Origin: Seonamhaeicola algicola
GTDB taxonomy: Bacteria > Bacteroidota > Bacteroidia > Flavobacteriales > Flavobacteriaceae
Assembly: GCF_007997385.1 (NCBI RefSeq)
Contig: NZ_VOSC01000012.1
Location: forward strand, 310,001-374,000
DNA: 64,000 bases
Reading direction: 5' to 3'
The translations under genes and the position numbers were made by a program. The notes beneath the pieces were generated by a model that made no database searches, had not been told where the DNA came from, and saw nothing but the letters and a program-made list of their open reading frames with translations. Below are positions 8,806-18,087 of the stretch, piece by piece; the stretch's first letter is position 1, and each line of letters begins with the position of its first letter.

Positions 8806-11205
8806 ATGATACTTAATACCGAATTAGAATACAAAGGCGATTTATTCCCTTCAAATATTATAGACTATAAAAAAGATGTAGACGTACTACATTTTAAAAC
8901 CGCAAACAATGTTATTTTACAACTAACCGTTTTAAGAGACAGTGTTTTAAGGTTTAGATATTCTACCGTAGGAAAGTTTAATAAAGACTTCTCATATGCC
9001 ATTGATGAAGATGCAAGCCGTGGTTTTAACCATCTTGAAATTACTGAAGATGATGAAAAATACATTGTAACTACCGCAAAACTTATTTGCCATGTTTATA
9101 AAGTAGATTTAAGAACATCAATACTAGATGCTAAAGATGGCACTATAATATGTCAAGATGAATTAGGTTTCCATTGGGAGGAAAGCTATGAATTAGGTGG
9201 CGATATTGTAAAAATGAGCAAGGTATCCCAAACAGGCGAAAGTTACTATGGTTTAGGTGATAAACCAGAACACGTAAACCTTAAAGGTAAAAGGTTTGAA
9301 AATTGGGCAACAGATTCTTACGCATTTGGTAAAAATACAGACCCTATTTACAAAGCCATTCCGTTTTACACCGGTTTACATAACAACAAATCTTACGGTA
9401 TATTTTTTGACAATACTTTTAGAACATATTTTGATTTTTGCCAAGAAAGACGCAACGTAACAAGCTTTTGGGCTTCTGGTGGCGAAATGAATTACTATTT
9501 CTTTTACGGCCCTAATATGCAAGATGTAGTTGTAAGCTACACAGATTTAACCGGTACACCAGAGTTACCACCATTATGGGCATTAGGTTACCACCAGTGT
9601 AAATGGAGTTACTACCCAGAATCTCAAGTTAAAGAAATAACACAAAAATTTAGAGACCTAAAAATACCTTGTGACGCCATATATTTAGATATAGATTACA
9701 TGGAAGGTTTCCGTTGTTTTACTTGGAGTAAAGAGTATTTTCCAGAGCCAAAACGTATGGTTAAAGAATTAGCTGATGATGGTTTTAAAACGGTTGTAAT
9801 AATAGATCCGGGTATTAAAATAGACATGGAATACGATGTATTTCGTGAAGGTTTAGAAAAAGACTATTTCTGTAAACGTGCAGATGGCCCTTACATGAAA
9901 GGTAAAGTTTGGCCTGGTGAATGTTATTTCCCAGACTACACAAGACCCGAAGTACGCGAGTGGTGGGCAGGCTTATTTAAAGAACTCGTTTCTGAAATTG
10001 GTGTAAAAGGTGTTTGGAATGATATGAACGAACCCGCAGTAATGGATGTTCCTGGAAAATCATTTCCGCCTGATGTAAGACACGATTATGATGGCAACCC
10101 ATGCTCACACCAAAAAGCACATAATATTTACGGTATGCAAATGGCAAGAGCCACATACCATGGTTTAAAGCGCTTTAATTACCCAAAACGCCCATTTGTA
10201 ATTACACGCTCAGCTTATTCTGGTACACAACGTTATACCTCAACTTGGATGGGTGATAACGTAGCCACATGGGAACACCTACAAATTGCAAACATACAAG
10301 CACAACGTTTAGCCCTTTCTGGTTTCTCTTTTGCTGGTTCTGATATTGGTGGTTTTGCTGAACAACCAAACGGCGAATTGTATGCACGTTGGATTCAATT
10401 AGGCGTTTTCCATCCGTTTTGTAGAACACACTCTTCTGGTGATCATGGCGAGCAAGAACCTTGGACATTTGGCACTGAAATAACCAATGTGGTTAGAAAA
10501 TTTATAGAACTTAGGTATCAATTACTTCCTTATTTATACACAACCTTTTATCAGTACCATCAAAATAACGTGCCTATGTTAAAATCATTGGTGCTGTTTG
10601 ACCAAGAAGATATTCAAACACATTACAGAACCGATGAGTTTATTTTTGGAAATCAAATGTTGGCATGCCCAATAAATGAGCCAAACTCAAAAGGAAGGCG
10701 CATGTATATTCCGCGTGGTGAATGGTATAACTACTGGACAAATGATATTGTTTCTGGAGGAAAAGAAATGTGGGTTGATGCAGATTTAGATGAAATGCCA
10801 CTATTTGTTAAAGCTGGTGCCGTAATACCTAAATACCCTGTACAACAATATGTTGGTGAGAAAGATATTGACCAATTAACATTAGATGTGTATTTTAAAG
10901 ATGGTAAAGAAGACTCTCAAATTTTTGAAGATGCAAATGATGGTTATGATTATACCAAAGGACGCTACAGCCTAAAGAAATTTAACTTAGCAGGAAATAG
11001 TGATAAACTTATTATTAGAATTCATAAAACAGGCCAATTCTATACATCATATGATACGTATAAAATTAACTTTATTGGTCTTCCTTTTGAAGTAAAATCA
11101 ATTAAAGTTGATAATGAATATGTAGATTTTAATGATGTACAATTTGAAAACAACACACTAGTTGTTAGTAAGGAATTTACAAACCTTCAGCTTAAAGCAG
11201 ATTAG
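8806..11205 (+). CDS. Alpha-glucosidase, glycoside hydrolase family 31
   Basis: A 799-residue GH31 enzyme releasing terminal glucose from alpha-glucans. An N-terminal beta-sandwich (to about 230) is followed by the catalytic barrel with the nucleophile motif WNDMNEP and the acid/base region around GSDIGGFAEQPNGELYARW, then C-terminal beta domains. There is no signal peptide, so it should act in the cytoplasm. It lies 141 bp after glgB on the same strand, which suggests a role in breaking down glycogen or maltooligosaccharides. GH31 also contains alpha-xylosidases, but the context favours alpha-glucosidase. Confidence 0.88.
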   Translation: MILNTELEYKGDLFPSNIIDYKKDVDVLHFKTANNVILQLTVLRDSVLRFRYSTVGKFNKDFSYAIDEDASRGFNHLEITEDDEKYIVTTAKLICHVYKVDLRTSILDAKDGTIICQDELGFHWEESYELGGDIVKMSKVSQTGESYYGLGDKPEHVNLKGKRFENWATDSYAFGKNTDPIYKAIPFYTGLHNNKSYGIFFDNTFRTYFDFCQERRNVTSFWASGGEMNYYFFYGPNMQDVVVSYTDLTGTPELPPLWALGYHQCKWSYYPESQVKEITQKFRDLKIPCDAIYLDIDYMEGFRCFTWSKEYFPEPKRMVKELADDGFKTVVIIDPGIKIDMEYDVFREGLEKDYFCKRADGPYMKGKVWPGECYFPDYTRPEVREWWAGLFKELVSEIGVKGVWNDMNEPAVMDVPGKSFPPDVRHDYDGNPCSHQKAHNIYGMQMARATYHGLKRFNYPKRPFVITRSAYSGTQRYTSTWMGDNVATWEHLQIANIQAQRLALSGFSFAGSDIGGFAEQPNGELYARWIQLGVFHPFCRTHSSGDHGEQEPWTFGTEITNVVRKFIELRYQLLPYLYTTFYQYHQNNVPMLKSLVLFDQEDIQTHYRTDEFIFGNQMLACPINEPNSKGRRMYIPRGEWYNYWTNDIVSGGKEMWVDADLDEMPLFVKAGAVIPKYPVQQYVGEKDIDQLTLDVYFKDGKEDSQIFEDANDGYDYTKGRYSLKKFNLAGNSDKLIIRIHKTGQFYTSYDTYKINFIGLPFEVKSIKVDNEYVDFNDVQFENNTLVVSKEFTNLQLKAD

Positions 11206-11230
11206 TAAATTTTTTACACCACAAAAACAC

Positions 11231-13048
11231 TTAAAAAGGCTTTCCTAGATATACTAGTTGAAAGCCTTTTTCTATTTTCATAGATTTATTAATGGCCGAA
11301 ATAATTTCTAAAACGCCTTTATTATCTTTAACTAATAAAGGTACCATAACATCATTTGAACTGGTTATTTCAATAAGTTCTTCATAGTGATTTTTGTCTT
11401 TTATTTCAATTTCATGTATAAACGGATATTGCAATGCTATGTTTGTTAAAGAATTAAAATCATCGGTTTGAGAAAATAAGCCTTCTTTTGGCATGTTTTC
11501 AGGGTTATTCATTTCTTCAGCAGTAATTAACCTAAATGATCCGTTTTCACCAAATTGTTCGCTAAAGCGGCTAATAGCATAATGGTTAATATCGGCACTT
11601 CCGGTTAAAGCCATTAAAAAACCAACGTCATTTAACTCAATATTATCTTCAAGAGACACCGAATAAATATCTGTATTAATAGCCTCTAAACCCATTTCTT
11701 TAGCTTGTCTAACGTTATTATGGTTACTATCTATTAATACAACATGCCTGTTATTATCTACTAAATACTTACCTATTAAACGCGCTACTGGTGATGCACC
11801 TACAATTAAAATACCATCAGAATTCTTTAAAAACACCCCTATTAACTTTGCAAAAAAGCGTGCTGTAGTTGCGTTTAAAAGTACGGTACCAAGTACTACC
11901 ATAAACACTAAAGGAGTAAGGTAGTTTGCATTAACAACATCTTCGGCCATTAATTTACTGCCAAAAAGAGATGCAATACCAGCTGCCACAATACCACGCG
12001 GACCAACCCAACTTATAAATATTTTTTCATTAAAAGTTAATTTTGATCCGTATGCGCTTAAAAACACGCCTAATGGCCTAATTATAAACACTACTACTGC
12101 AAATAGTGCAGCGGTTTTCCAAGTGGCTAATAACATTAAGTTTTCAAAATCTATATTAGCGGCTAATAGTATAAAAAGTACAGATATTAATAACACACTT
12201 AATGACTCTTTGAAGTATAGTATTTCTTTTAAATAAGAATCGTTTTTATTACCTAAAACCATACCCATTACCACTACTGATAATAAACCAGATTCATGCG
12301 CAAATGTATCAGATAGTACAAATAACCCTAATACAGCTGCTAATGAAAATACATTCATTAAATAATGTGGTATGAGTTTTTTCTTTACTAAAAAATGAAA
12401 ACCATGGGCAAATGTAAAACCAAAAGTGCAACCAAAAAGTATAATTTTACCAAACTCAATTAAGGCTGTTTTGGTAAAACCACCGCCACCACCAACAAAA
12501 ATAAATTCAAAAACAATTACGGCTACTAAAGCGCCTATAGGGTCTATTAAAATACCTTCCCATTTTAAAACGGTAGATACATCTTTTTTTAACGGAATGT
12601 TTCTTAAAATAGGGGTAATTACTGTAGGGCCGGTAACTATTATTAATGCTGAAAAGAGAAACGACAATTCATAATCTAAATTAAAAAGATAGTGTACTGC
12701 AATTGCACCTACAAAAAAAGTAACTAAAGAGCCTATTGATATTAGCTTTGTTATAACACCTGTGGTGTTTTTAATTTCACGTAATTTTAAAGTTAAGCCG
12801 CCTTCAAATAGAATAATACTAATGGCTAATGATACAAAATAATATAACCCTTCGCCTGGGAACAAACCTTTTTTACCATTCCAAATAGGTTCAATCCATT
12901 TATACCCATCATCACTTATAAACTCTGCAGCAATAGGCCCAACAAATAAACCAATTAATATTAATGGTAAAATTGCAGGAATTTTAAGCTTCCAAGCAAA
13001 CCATTGGGCTAAAATTCCTAGAATTATAATTCCGGATAGTTCTAACAT
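11231..13048 (-). CDS. CPA1-type cation:proton antiporter with TrkA-N (RCK) domain
   Basis: A 605-residue inner-membrane antiporter. Roughly residues 1-400 form 12 or so hydrophobic segments typical of Na+/H+ exchangers (NhaP/CPA1), with the conserved helix containing SWVGPRGIVAAG. The cytoplasmic tail starts with a Rossmann motif, DGILIVGASPVARLIG, and the acidic IDSNHNN strand end, a nucleotide-binding TrkA-N/RCK domain thought to gate transport. The exact ion (Na+ or K+) is not decided by the sequence. The gene is single and converges on the GH31 gene, with 25 bp between them. Confidence 0.9.
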   Translation of the reverse strand: MLELSGIIILGILAQWFAWKLKIPAILPLILIGLFVGPIAAEFISDDGYKWIEPIWNGKKGLFPGEGLYYFVSLAISIILFEGGLTLKLREIKNTTGVITKLISIGSLVTFFVGAIAVHYLFNLDYELSFLFSALIIVTGPTVITPILRNIPLKKDVSTVLKWEGILIDPIGALVAVIVFEFIFVGGGGGFTKTALIEFGKIILFGCTFGFTFAHGFHFLVKKKLIPHYLMNVFSLAAVLGLFVLSDTFAHESGLLSVVVMGMVLGNKNDSYLKEILYFKESLSVLLISVLFILLAANIDFENLMLLATWKTAALFAVVVFIIRPLGVFLSAYGSKLTFNEKIFISWVGPRGIVAAGIASLFGSKLMAEDVVNANYLTPLVFMVVLGTVLLNATTARFFAKLIGVFLKNSDGILIVGASPVARLIGKYLVDNNRHVVLIDSNHNNVRQAKEMGLEAINTDIYSVSLEDNIELNDVGFLMALTGSADINHYAISRFSEQFGENGSFRLITAEEMNNPENMPKEGLFSQTDDFNSLTNIALQYPFIHEIEIKDKNHYEELIEITSSNDVMVPLLVKDNKGVLEIISAINKSMKIEKGFQLVYLGKPF

Positions 13049-13227
13049 AAAAACGCTTTTAAGTTCACTAATATAAATAAATCCTTTGGTTTTGAGTTTT
13101 TAAGTGTATTTTTTATAAAAAGAATAACTTTTTAAATACATTTTATAGCAATTAGTTATAAAATACTCTCTTAATATATTCTTAACAAAACTTAATTTTT
13201 GTTGCGATTTTTTTAATTTTACCACCT

Positions 13228-14088
13228 ATGAACTTATTTCCAGTAAATGCCGGTAATTTTAAGCTAGATGGTGGTGCTATGTTTGGCGTGGTACCAAAAT
13301 CTTTATGGCAAAAAACAAACCCTGCCGATGCTAACAATATGATAGACTTAACTGCCCGTTGCCTGTTAATTGAAAATGGCAATAGGCTTATTTTAATTGA
13401 CACAGGCATGGGTAATAAGCAATCTGATAAATTTTTTGGCTACTACCACCTTTGGGGCAACCACACACTAGAGGGGTCATTAAATAAACTCGGCTTTACT
13501 AAAAATGATATAACTGATGTGTTTTTAACACACTTACATTTTGATCACTCTGGCGGATGTATTGAATGGAATAATAATAAAACCGGTTACAAACCCGCCT
13601 TTAAAAACGCACATTTTTGGAGTAATAAAGACCATTGGCAATGGGCCACACAACCCAATGCACGCGAAAAAGCATCATTTTTAAAAGAAAACATAATACC
13701 TATTGAAGAAAGTGGGCATTTAAAGTTTACTGATATTCCTGAAACTGACATATTAAAAAATTCAGCATTAGGTTTTGATATTTTTTTTGCAAACGGACAT
13801 ACTGATAAGCAAATGATTCCTATGATTAATTACAAAGGAAAAACCATTTGTTTCATGGCCGATTTACTACCAACCGTTGGGCATTTACCATTACCCTACG
13901 TTATGGGCTATGATACTAGGCCGCTTTTAACACTAACCGAAAAAGAAAAATTCCTAAATATAGCAGCAAAAAACAACTACTATTTGTTTTTAGAACATGA
14001 TGCTCACAACCAAATTATTACAGTAAAAAACACCGAAAAAGGTGTAAGACTCAAAAATATTTACACAACACAAGAAATATTCAATTAA
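13228..14088 (+). CDS. MBL-fold metallohydrolase
   Basis: A 286-residue metallo-beta-lactamase fold hydrolase. The metal site is complete: HLHFDH (HxHxDH), a downstream His in NGHTDKQM, the bridging Asp in FMADL and a C-terminal His in LEHDAH. There is no signal peptide, so it is cytosolic. Members near this branch are often lactonase-like or unassigned hydrolases, so the substrate is unknown. It lies 12 bp upstream of the S8 peptidase gene and may share its transcript. Confidence 0.85.
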   Translation: MNLFPVNAGNFKLDGGAMFGVVPKSLWQKTNPADANNMIDLTARCLLIENGNRLILIDTGMGNKQSDKFFGYYHLWGNHTLEGSLNKLGFTKNDITDVFLTHLHFDHSGGCIEWNNNKTGYKPAFKNAHFWSNKDHWQWATQPNAREKASFLKENIIPIEESGHLKFTDIPETDILKNSALGFDIFFANGHTDKQMIPMINYKGKTICFMADLLPTVGHLPLPYVMGYDTRPLLTLTEKEKFLNIAAKNNYYLFLEHDAHNQIITVKNTEKGVRLKNIYTTQEIFN

Positions 14089-14100
14089 TAAAATTAAAAC

Positions 14101-15699
14101 ATGAAAACATTAAAAGTTTTAACTGCTTCGGCATTTTCTGCATTCCTTATATCTAGCTGTGGCTCTGCAGACATTCTTTCTACTCCTATAGAAAATATTG
14201 ATGCAACCCCTTTAAAAGTTTCTGAATTAACAAAAGCTGAAAAAGAAAATTGGGGACATTTAGATTTGGTAAAAGATACCATACCTGGTATGAGTGTTGA
14301 TAAAGCCTATGCCGAAATAATTAAAAACAAAAAAGGCCAAAAAGTAATTGTTGCTGTTATAGATTCTGGTATTGATATTGACCACGAAGATTTAGATGAC
14401 GTTATTTGGACTAACACAGATGAAATACCAAACAACGGTATTGACGATGATAAAAATGGGTATATTGATGACGTACATGGCTGGAACTTTTTAGGCGATG
14501 GTTACAATGAACAGTTAGAGTTTGTTAGAATTTTAGCCAGTGGAGATACATCAAACCCAGATTATGCTAGGGCACAAGCAGAATATGATGCTGAATACCC
14601 TAAATGGATGGAGCGCAAAACACGCTATGAGCAAATATTAACATAAGTAAAAGGTGCTCATGATGTTTTTAAAGCTCATTTTGGTAAAGAAGATTACACC
14701 AAAAAAGACGTTAATGCAATTAAAACTGAAGATGAAAAACTAAATCAGGCTGTGCAATTAGCAAAATTTATGTATAGTAACGGTTTAGAGTCTTTACCTG
14801 ATGCTATTGATGAACTATCAAACGGTTTAGAAAGTATTAACGAACGTTTAAACTACAATTTAAACAAAGAATTTAAAGGTCGTTTAACTGGCGATGATCC
14901 TAATGACTTTTCAACAAAAGGGTATGGCAACGGAAACGTAAAACCAGTTAAAAAAAGTGAAAGCCACGGTACACACGTAGCTGGTATTATTGCTGCCGAA
15001 CGTAACAATGGTAAAGGTGCAAACGGTGTTGCAAATAATGTTGAAATTATGAGTATTAGAGCTGTACCAAACGGTGATGAATATGATAAAGATGTAGCTT
15101 TAGCTATAAGATATGCTGTTGATAACGGTGCAAAGGTAATTAATGGTAGTTTTGGTAAAAGCTTTTCTCCGCACAGTGATAAAGTACGTGAAGCCATAGC
15201 TTACGCTAGTAAAAAAGATGTTGTTTTTGTACACGCAGCTGGTAATGATAGTAAAGATGTTGATACTGAACCTAATTTTCCTGATGATAATGTAAATTAC
15301 GTTGAAATATCAAACTCATACATTAGAGTAGGTGCATTAGCACCAAAATATGGTTCAAACTTACTTGCTAGTTTTTCTAACTACGGTAAAAAAAATGTTG
15401 ATGTGTTTGCTCCAGGAGCACAAGTGTATTCTACTACACCAGAAAATGAGTATGATACAAAAGGTGGTACATCAATGGCAGCGCCTGCTGTAGCTGGTGT
15501 TGCTGCTTTAATTCGTTCATACTACCCAAAATTAAGCGCTGCTCAGGTTAAACAAATAATTATGGACTCTGGCTTACCTATTAAAAGCAAAGTTGTTGTT
15601 GGTGGTAATAGCGATGATGTAAGATCATATGCCGATGTTGTAAAATCTGGAAAAATAGCCAATGCATACAATGCATTAATTATGGCTTCAAAAATGTAA
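14101..15699 (+). pseudogene. S8 (subtilisin-like) serine peptidase lipoprotein interrupted by an in-frame TAA
   Basis: One continuous frame encodes a 532-residue subtilase apart from a single TAA at 14644-14646 (codon 182). Before it lie a lipoprotein signal (ISSC at 17-20) and the catalytic Asp in VIDSGID (about residue 88). After it, without frame change, lie the catalytic His in SHGTHVAG (about 289), the oxyanion Asn in HAAGND and the catalytic Ser in GGTSMAAP (about 458). The codons just after the stop read VKGAHDVFKAHFGK, normal coding sequence. A single C-to-T change from CAA (Gln) would explain it. Either a recent nonsense mutation, a sequence error or readthrough. As written, neither half is a complete protease. 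Confidence 0.85.
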
Positions 15700-15740
15700 A
15701 AAAGAAACCAAAAACAATTTTAAAATAAATACGTAAATTA

Positions 15741-17555
15741 ATGATTCGTTATTATTCAGCTTTTCTATTTGTAATGGTATTATTGGGTTGTAATACACCT
15801 AAAAGTGCTACTACAGCCGCAGTACCAAACACGCCACTAACACCCAATACATCAACCCTAAATACTGCTTATTGGCAACAACATGCAGATTATACCATGG
15901 AAATTGATATGGATGTTAATAAATATCAGTACAACGGAAAGCAAACATTGGTTTACACAAATAATTCACCCGATGTTTTAAACAAAGTTTTTTACCATTT
16001 ATATTTTAATGCCTTTCAACCTGGTAGTGAAATGGATGTAAGATCGCGCACCATTGCAGACCCTGACCCCAGAGTTGGAGATCGTATTAGCAAGTTAAAA
16101 CCAAATGAAATTGGTTACATAAAAGTAAACAGCTTAAAACAAAACGGTGAAACTATACAATATGAAGCCGTTGGAACCATATTAGAAGTAACTTTAAACA
16201 AACCAATATTACCAGGTGAAAAAGCTACTTTTAATATGGATTTTAACGCACAAGTACCAGTACAAATACGAAGATCTGGTAGAAATAATAAAGAAGGTGT
16301 AGCTTTATCAATGGCACAATGGTACCCTAAATTAGCCGAATATGACTTTGAAGGTTGGCATGCAGACCCATATATTGGCAGAGAATTTCATGGTGTTTGG
16401 GGTAATTTTGATGTAAAATTAACTATTGATAAAAACTACGTAGTTGGTGGTACAGGTTATTTACAAGGAAATCCTAAAATAAATGGTAATAAAAAAACAC
16501 TACACTTTAAAGCACCAAACGTACATGATTTTACTTGGGCTGCAGACCCTGATTATATTCACGATACTAAACAAGTACCTAATGGCCCATTGTTAAACTT
16601 TTATTACAAAAACTCTTTAGATGCTCAAACTAAATCATATTGGAAAAAATTTCAACAAAAAACAGTTGAACTTATGCAATATTTCAGTGAGCATATTGGT
16701 AAATATCCATACAAACAATACTCCGTTATTCAAGGCGGCGATGGCGGTATGGAATATGCCATGTGTACTCTAATTACAGGTAAACGTAGTTTTGGTAGTT
16801 TAGTTGGCGTAACAGCACATGAGTTAGCACACACTTGGTTTCAATTTTTATTAGCCACTAACGAGGCTAAACACGAATGGATGGATGAAGGTTTTACAAG
16901 CTATATAAGTGATGCTGCAATGAATTACGTAATGAAAGAAGGTAAAGAAAACCCATTTGCTAATGCTTACAAAGGCTATATTTATTTAGCAAACTCTGGT
17001 AAAGAACAACCGCTTTCTACACATGCAGATAGGTATACTTTTAATCAAGCTTACGGTATTGCTGCATATAATAAAGGTGAAGTGTTTTTAGCACAATTAG
17101 GCTATATAATAGGTGAAGAAAATTTGAAAAAAACTATAAAAGAATATTTCAATACTTGGGCCTTTAAACACCCAACACCTAATGATTTTATTAGAGTTGC
17201 TTCAAAAGTTTCTGGTTTAGAATTAGATTGGTATTTAACAGATTTTACACAAACTACCAATACCATTGATTACGGTGTAACCACTATTGAAGATAAAACA
17301 GTTACATTACAACGTTTTGGTGTAATGCCAATGCCTATAGATGTAACCGTAACATATACTGATGATACTACCGAAAACTTTTATATACCATTACAAATGA
17401 TGCGTGGTGAAAAACCAACAACAGCAACTATAATTGCAGATTGGGCTTGGGCGTATCCAACATATACTTTTAACACATCAAAATCTATTAAAAGCGTTAC
17501 TATTGATCCTGAAGAAATGATGGCCGATGTTAATAGAAAAAATAATACTAAGTAG
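15741..17555 (+). CDS. M1-family metallopeptidase lipoprotein (aminopeptidase N-like)
   Basis: A 604-residue gluzincin. The zinc site HELAH (360-364) followed after 18 residues by Glu383 (in WMDEG) fits the HExxH-x18-E pattern of M1 peptidases, and a GGMEYAMCT block just upstream matches the family's GxMEN-like exopeptidase loop in altered form. The N-terminus ends in a lipobox, LLGC (Cys17), so it is probably an envelope lipoprotein. It starts 41 bp after the S8 peptidase gene. A strong intrinsic terminator follows. Confidence 0.9.
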   Translation: MIRYYSAFLFVMVLLGCNTPKSATTAAVPNTPLTPNTSTLNTAYWQQHADYTMEIDMDVNKYQYNGKQTLVYTNNSPDVLNKVFYHLYFNAFQPGSEMDVRSRTIADPDPRVGDRISKLKPNEIGYIKVNSLKQNGETIQYEAVGTILEVTLNKPILPGEKATFNMDFNAQVPVQIRRSGRNNKEGVALSMAQWYPKLAEYDFEGWHADPYIGREFHGVWGNFDVKLTIDKNYVVGGTGYLQGNPKINGNKKTLHFKAPNVHDFTWAADPDYIHDTKQVPNGPLLNFYYKNSLDAQTKSYWKKFQQKTVELMQYFSEHIGKYPYKQYSVIQGGDGGMEYAMCTLITGKRSFGSLVGVTAHELAHTWFQFLLATNEAKHEWMDEGFTSYISDAAMNYVMKEGKENPFANAYKGYIYLANSGKEQPLSTHADRYTFNQAYGIAAYNKGEVFLAQLGYIIGEENLKKTIKEYFNTWAFKHPTPNDFIRVASKVSGLELDWYLTDFTQTTNTIDYGVTTIEDKTVTLQRFGVMPMPIDVTVTYTDDTTENFYIPLQMMRGEKPTTATIIADWAWAYPTYTFNTSKSIKSVTIDPEEMMADVNRKNNTK

Positions 17556-17583
17556 TTTGTACTTTAAAATATTTTAAATTTTG

Positions 17584-17619
17584 AAAGCGATTCTTAATAT
17601 GAATCGCTTTTGTTTTTTT
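17584..17619 (+). terminator. Rho-independent terminator after the M1 peptidase gene
   Basis: A perfect 10-bp stem, AAAGCGATTC (17584-17593) and GAATCGCTTT (17601-17610), with a 7-nt loop is followed by TGTTTTTTT. It shows that the frame open upstream of rnpA here is not coding. Confidence 0.85.
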
Positions 17620-17644
17620 AAAAGTATGTCATTTTATAATTTGC

Positions 17645-17652
17645 TACCTTTG
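17645..17652 (+). promoter_or_regulatory. Promoter -7 element for rnpA
   Basis: TACCTTTG matches TAnnTTTG and lies 21 bp before the TTG start chosen for rnpA. Together with the terminator just upstream it supports a new transcript beginning here. Confidence 0.55.
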
Positions 17653-17673
17653 ATTTTTGTTAAAACAAAACCA

Positions 17674-18048
17674 TTGAAATTTACCTACCCAAAAAAAGAA
17701 AAACTTAAAAGTAAAACACTTATTAACCAGTTGTTTTCTGAAGGACAATCAGTTTCAGTATACCCTTTGCGTTTGGTATATTTAAAAACAACATTTCCTG
17801 AAAATATTGTAGCAAAAACGGGTGTATCGGTTGGTAAACGCTACTTTAAAAAAGCCGTTGATAGAAACTTAATAAAACGCTTGTTAAGAGAATCTTATCG
17901 CTTAAATAAACCATCATATTTTAACAACATAACTGCTCAATATGCGTTCATGATTTTGTACATTGGAAAAGAAAAATCATCATTTGCAAAAATTCAAAGC
18001 AAAATGAATACACTATTCAATAAATTTTCAGAAAAAGTTAACAACTAA
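17674..18048 (+). CDS. rnpA: Ribonuclease P protein component
   Basis: The 124-residue protein subunit of RNase P, which binds the catalytic RNA and helps remove 5' leaders of pre-tRNA. The basic signature FKKAVDRNLIKRLLRE (the RNR motif region) and the N-terminal FPKK-like KEKLKSKTLINQLF segment are typical. I choose TTG 17674 as start: the frame stays open further upstream, but that extension runs through a terminator (17584-17619) and the promoter motif at 17645, and 124 residues is the usual length. It is followed after 39 bp by the S41 protease, and rpmH is not adjacent. Confidence 0.9.
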   Translation: MKFTYPKKEKLKSKTLINQLFSEGQSVSVYPLRLVYLKTTFPENIVAKTGVSVGKRYFKKAVDRNLIKRLLRESYRLNKPSYFNNITAQYAFMILYIGKEKSSFAKIQSKMNTLFNKFSEKVNN

Positions 18049-18087
18049 ACTATTTGCCAATAGTATTTGTTTCAAAAAACATAAAAC

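Noticed and set aside
12426-12674. Plus-strand 82-residue frame inside the antiporter gene
   Set aside because: It lies wholly within the coding strand of a well-supported gene and has no family character.
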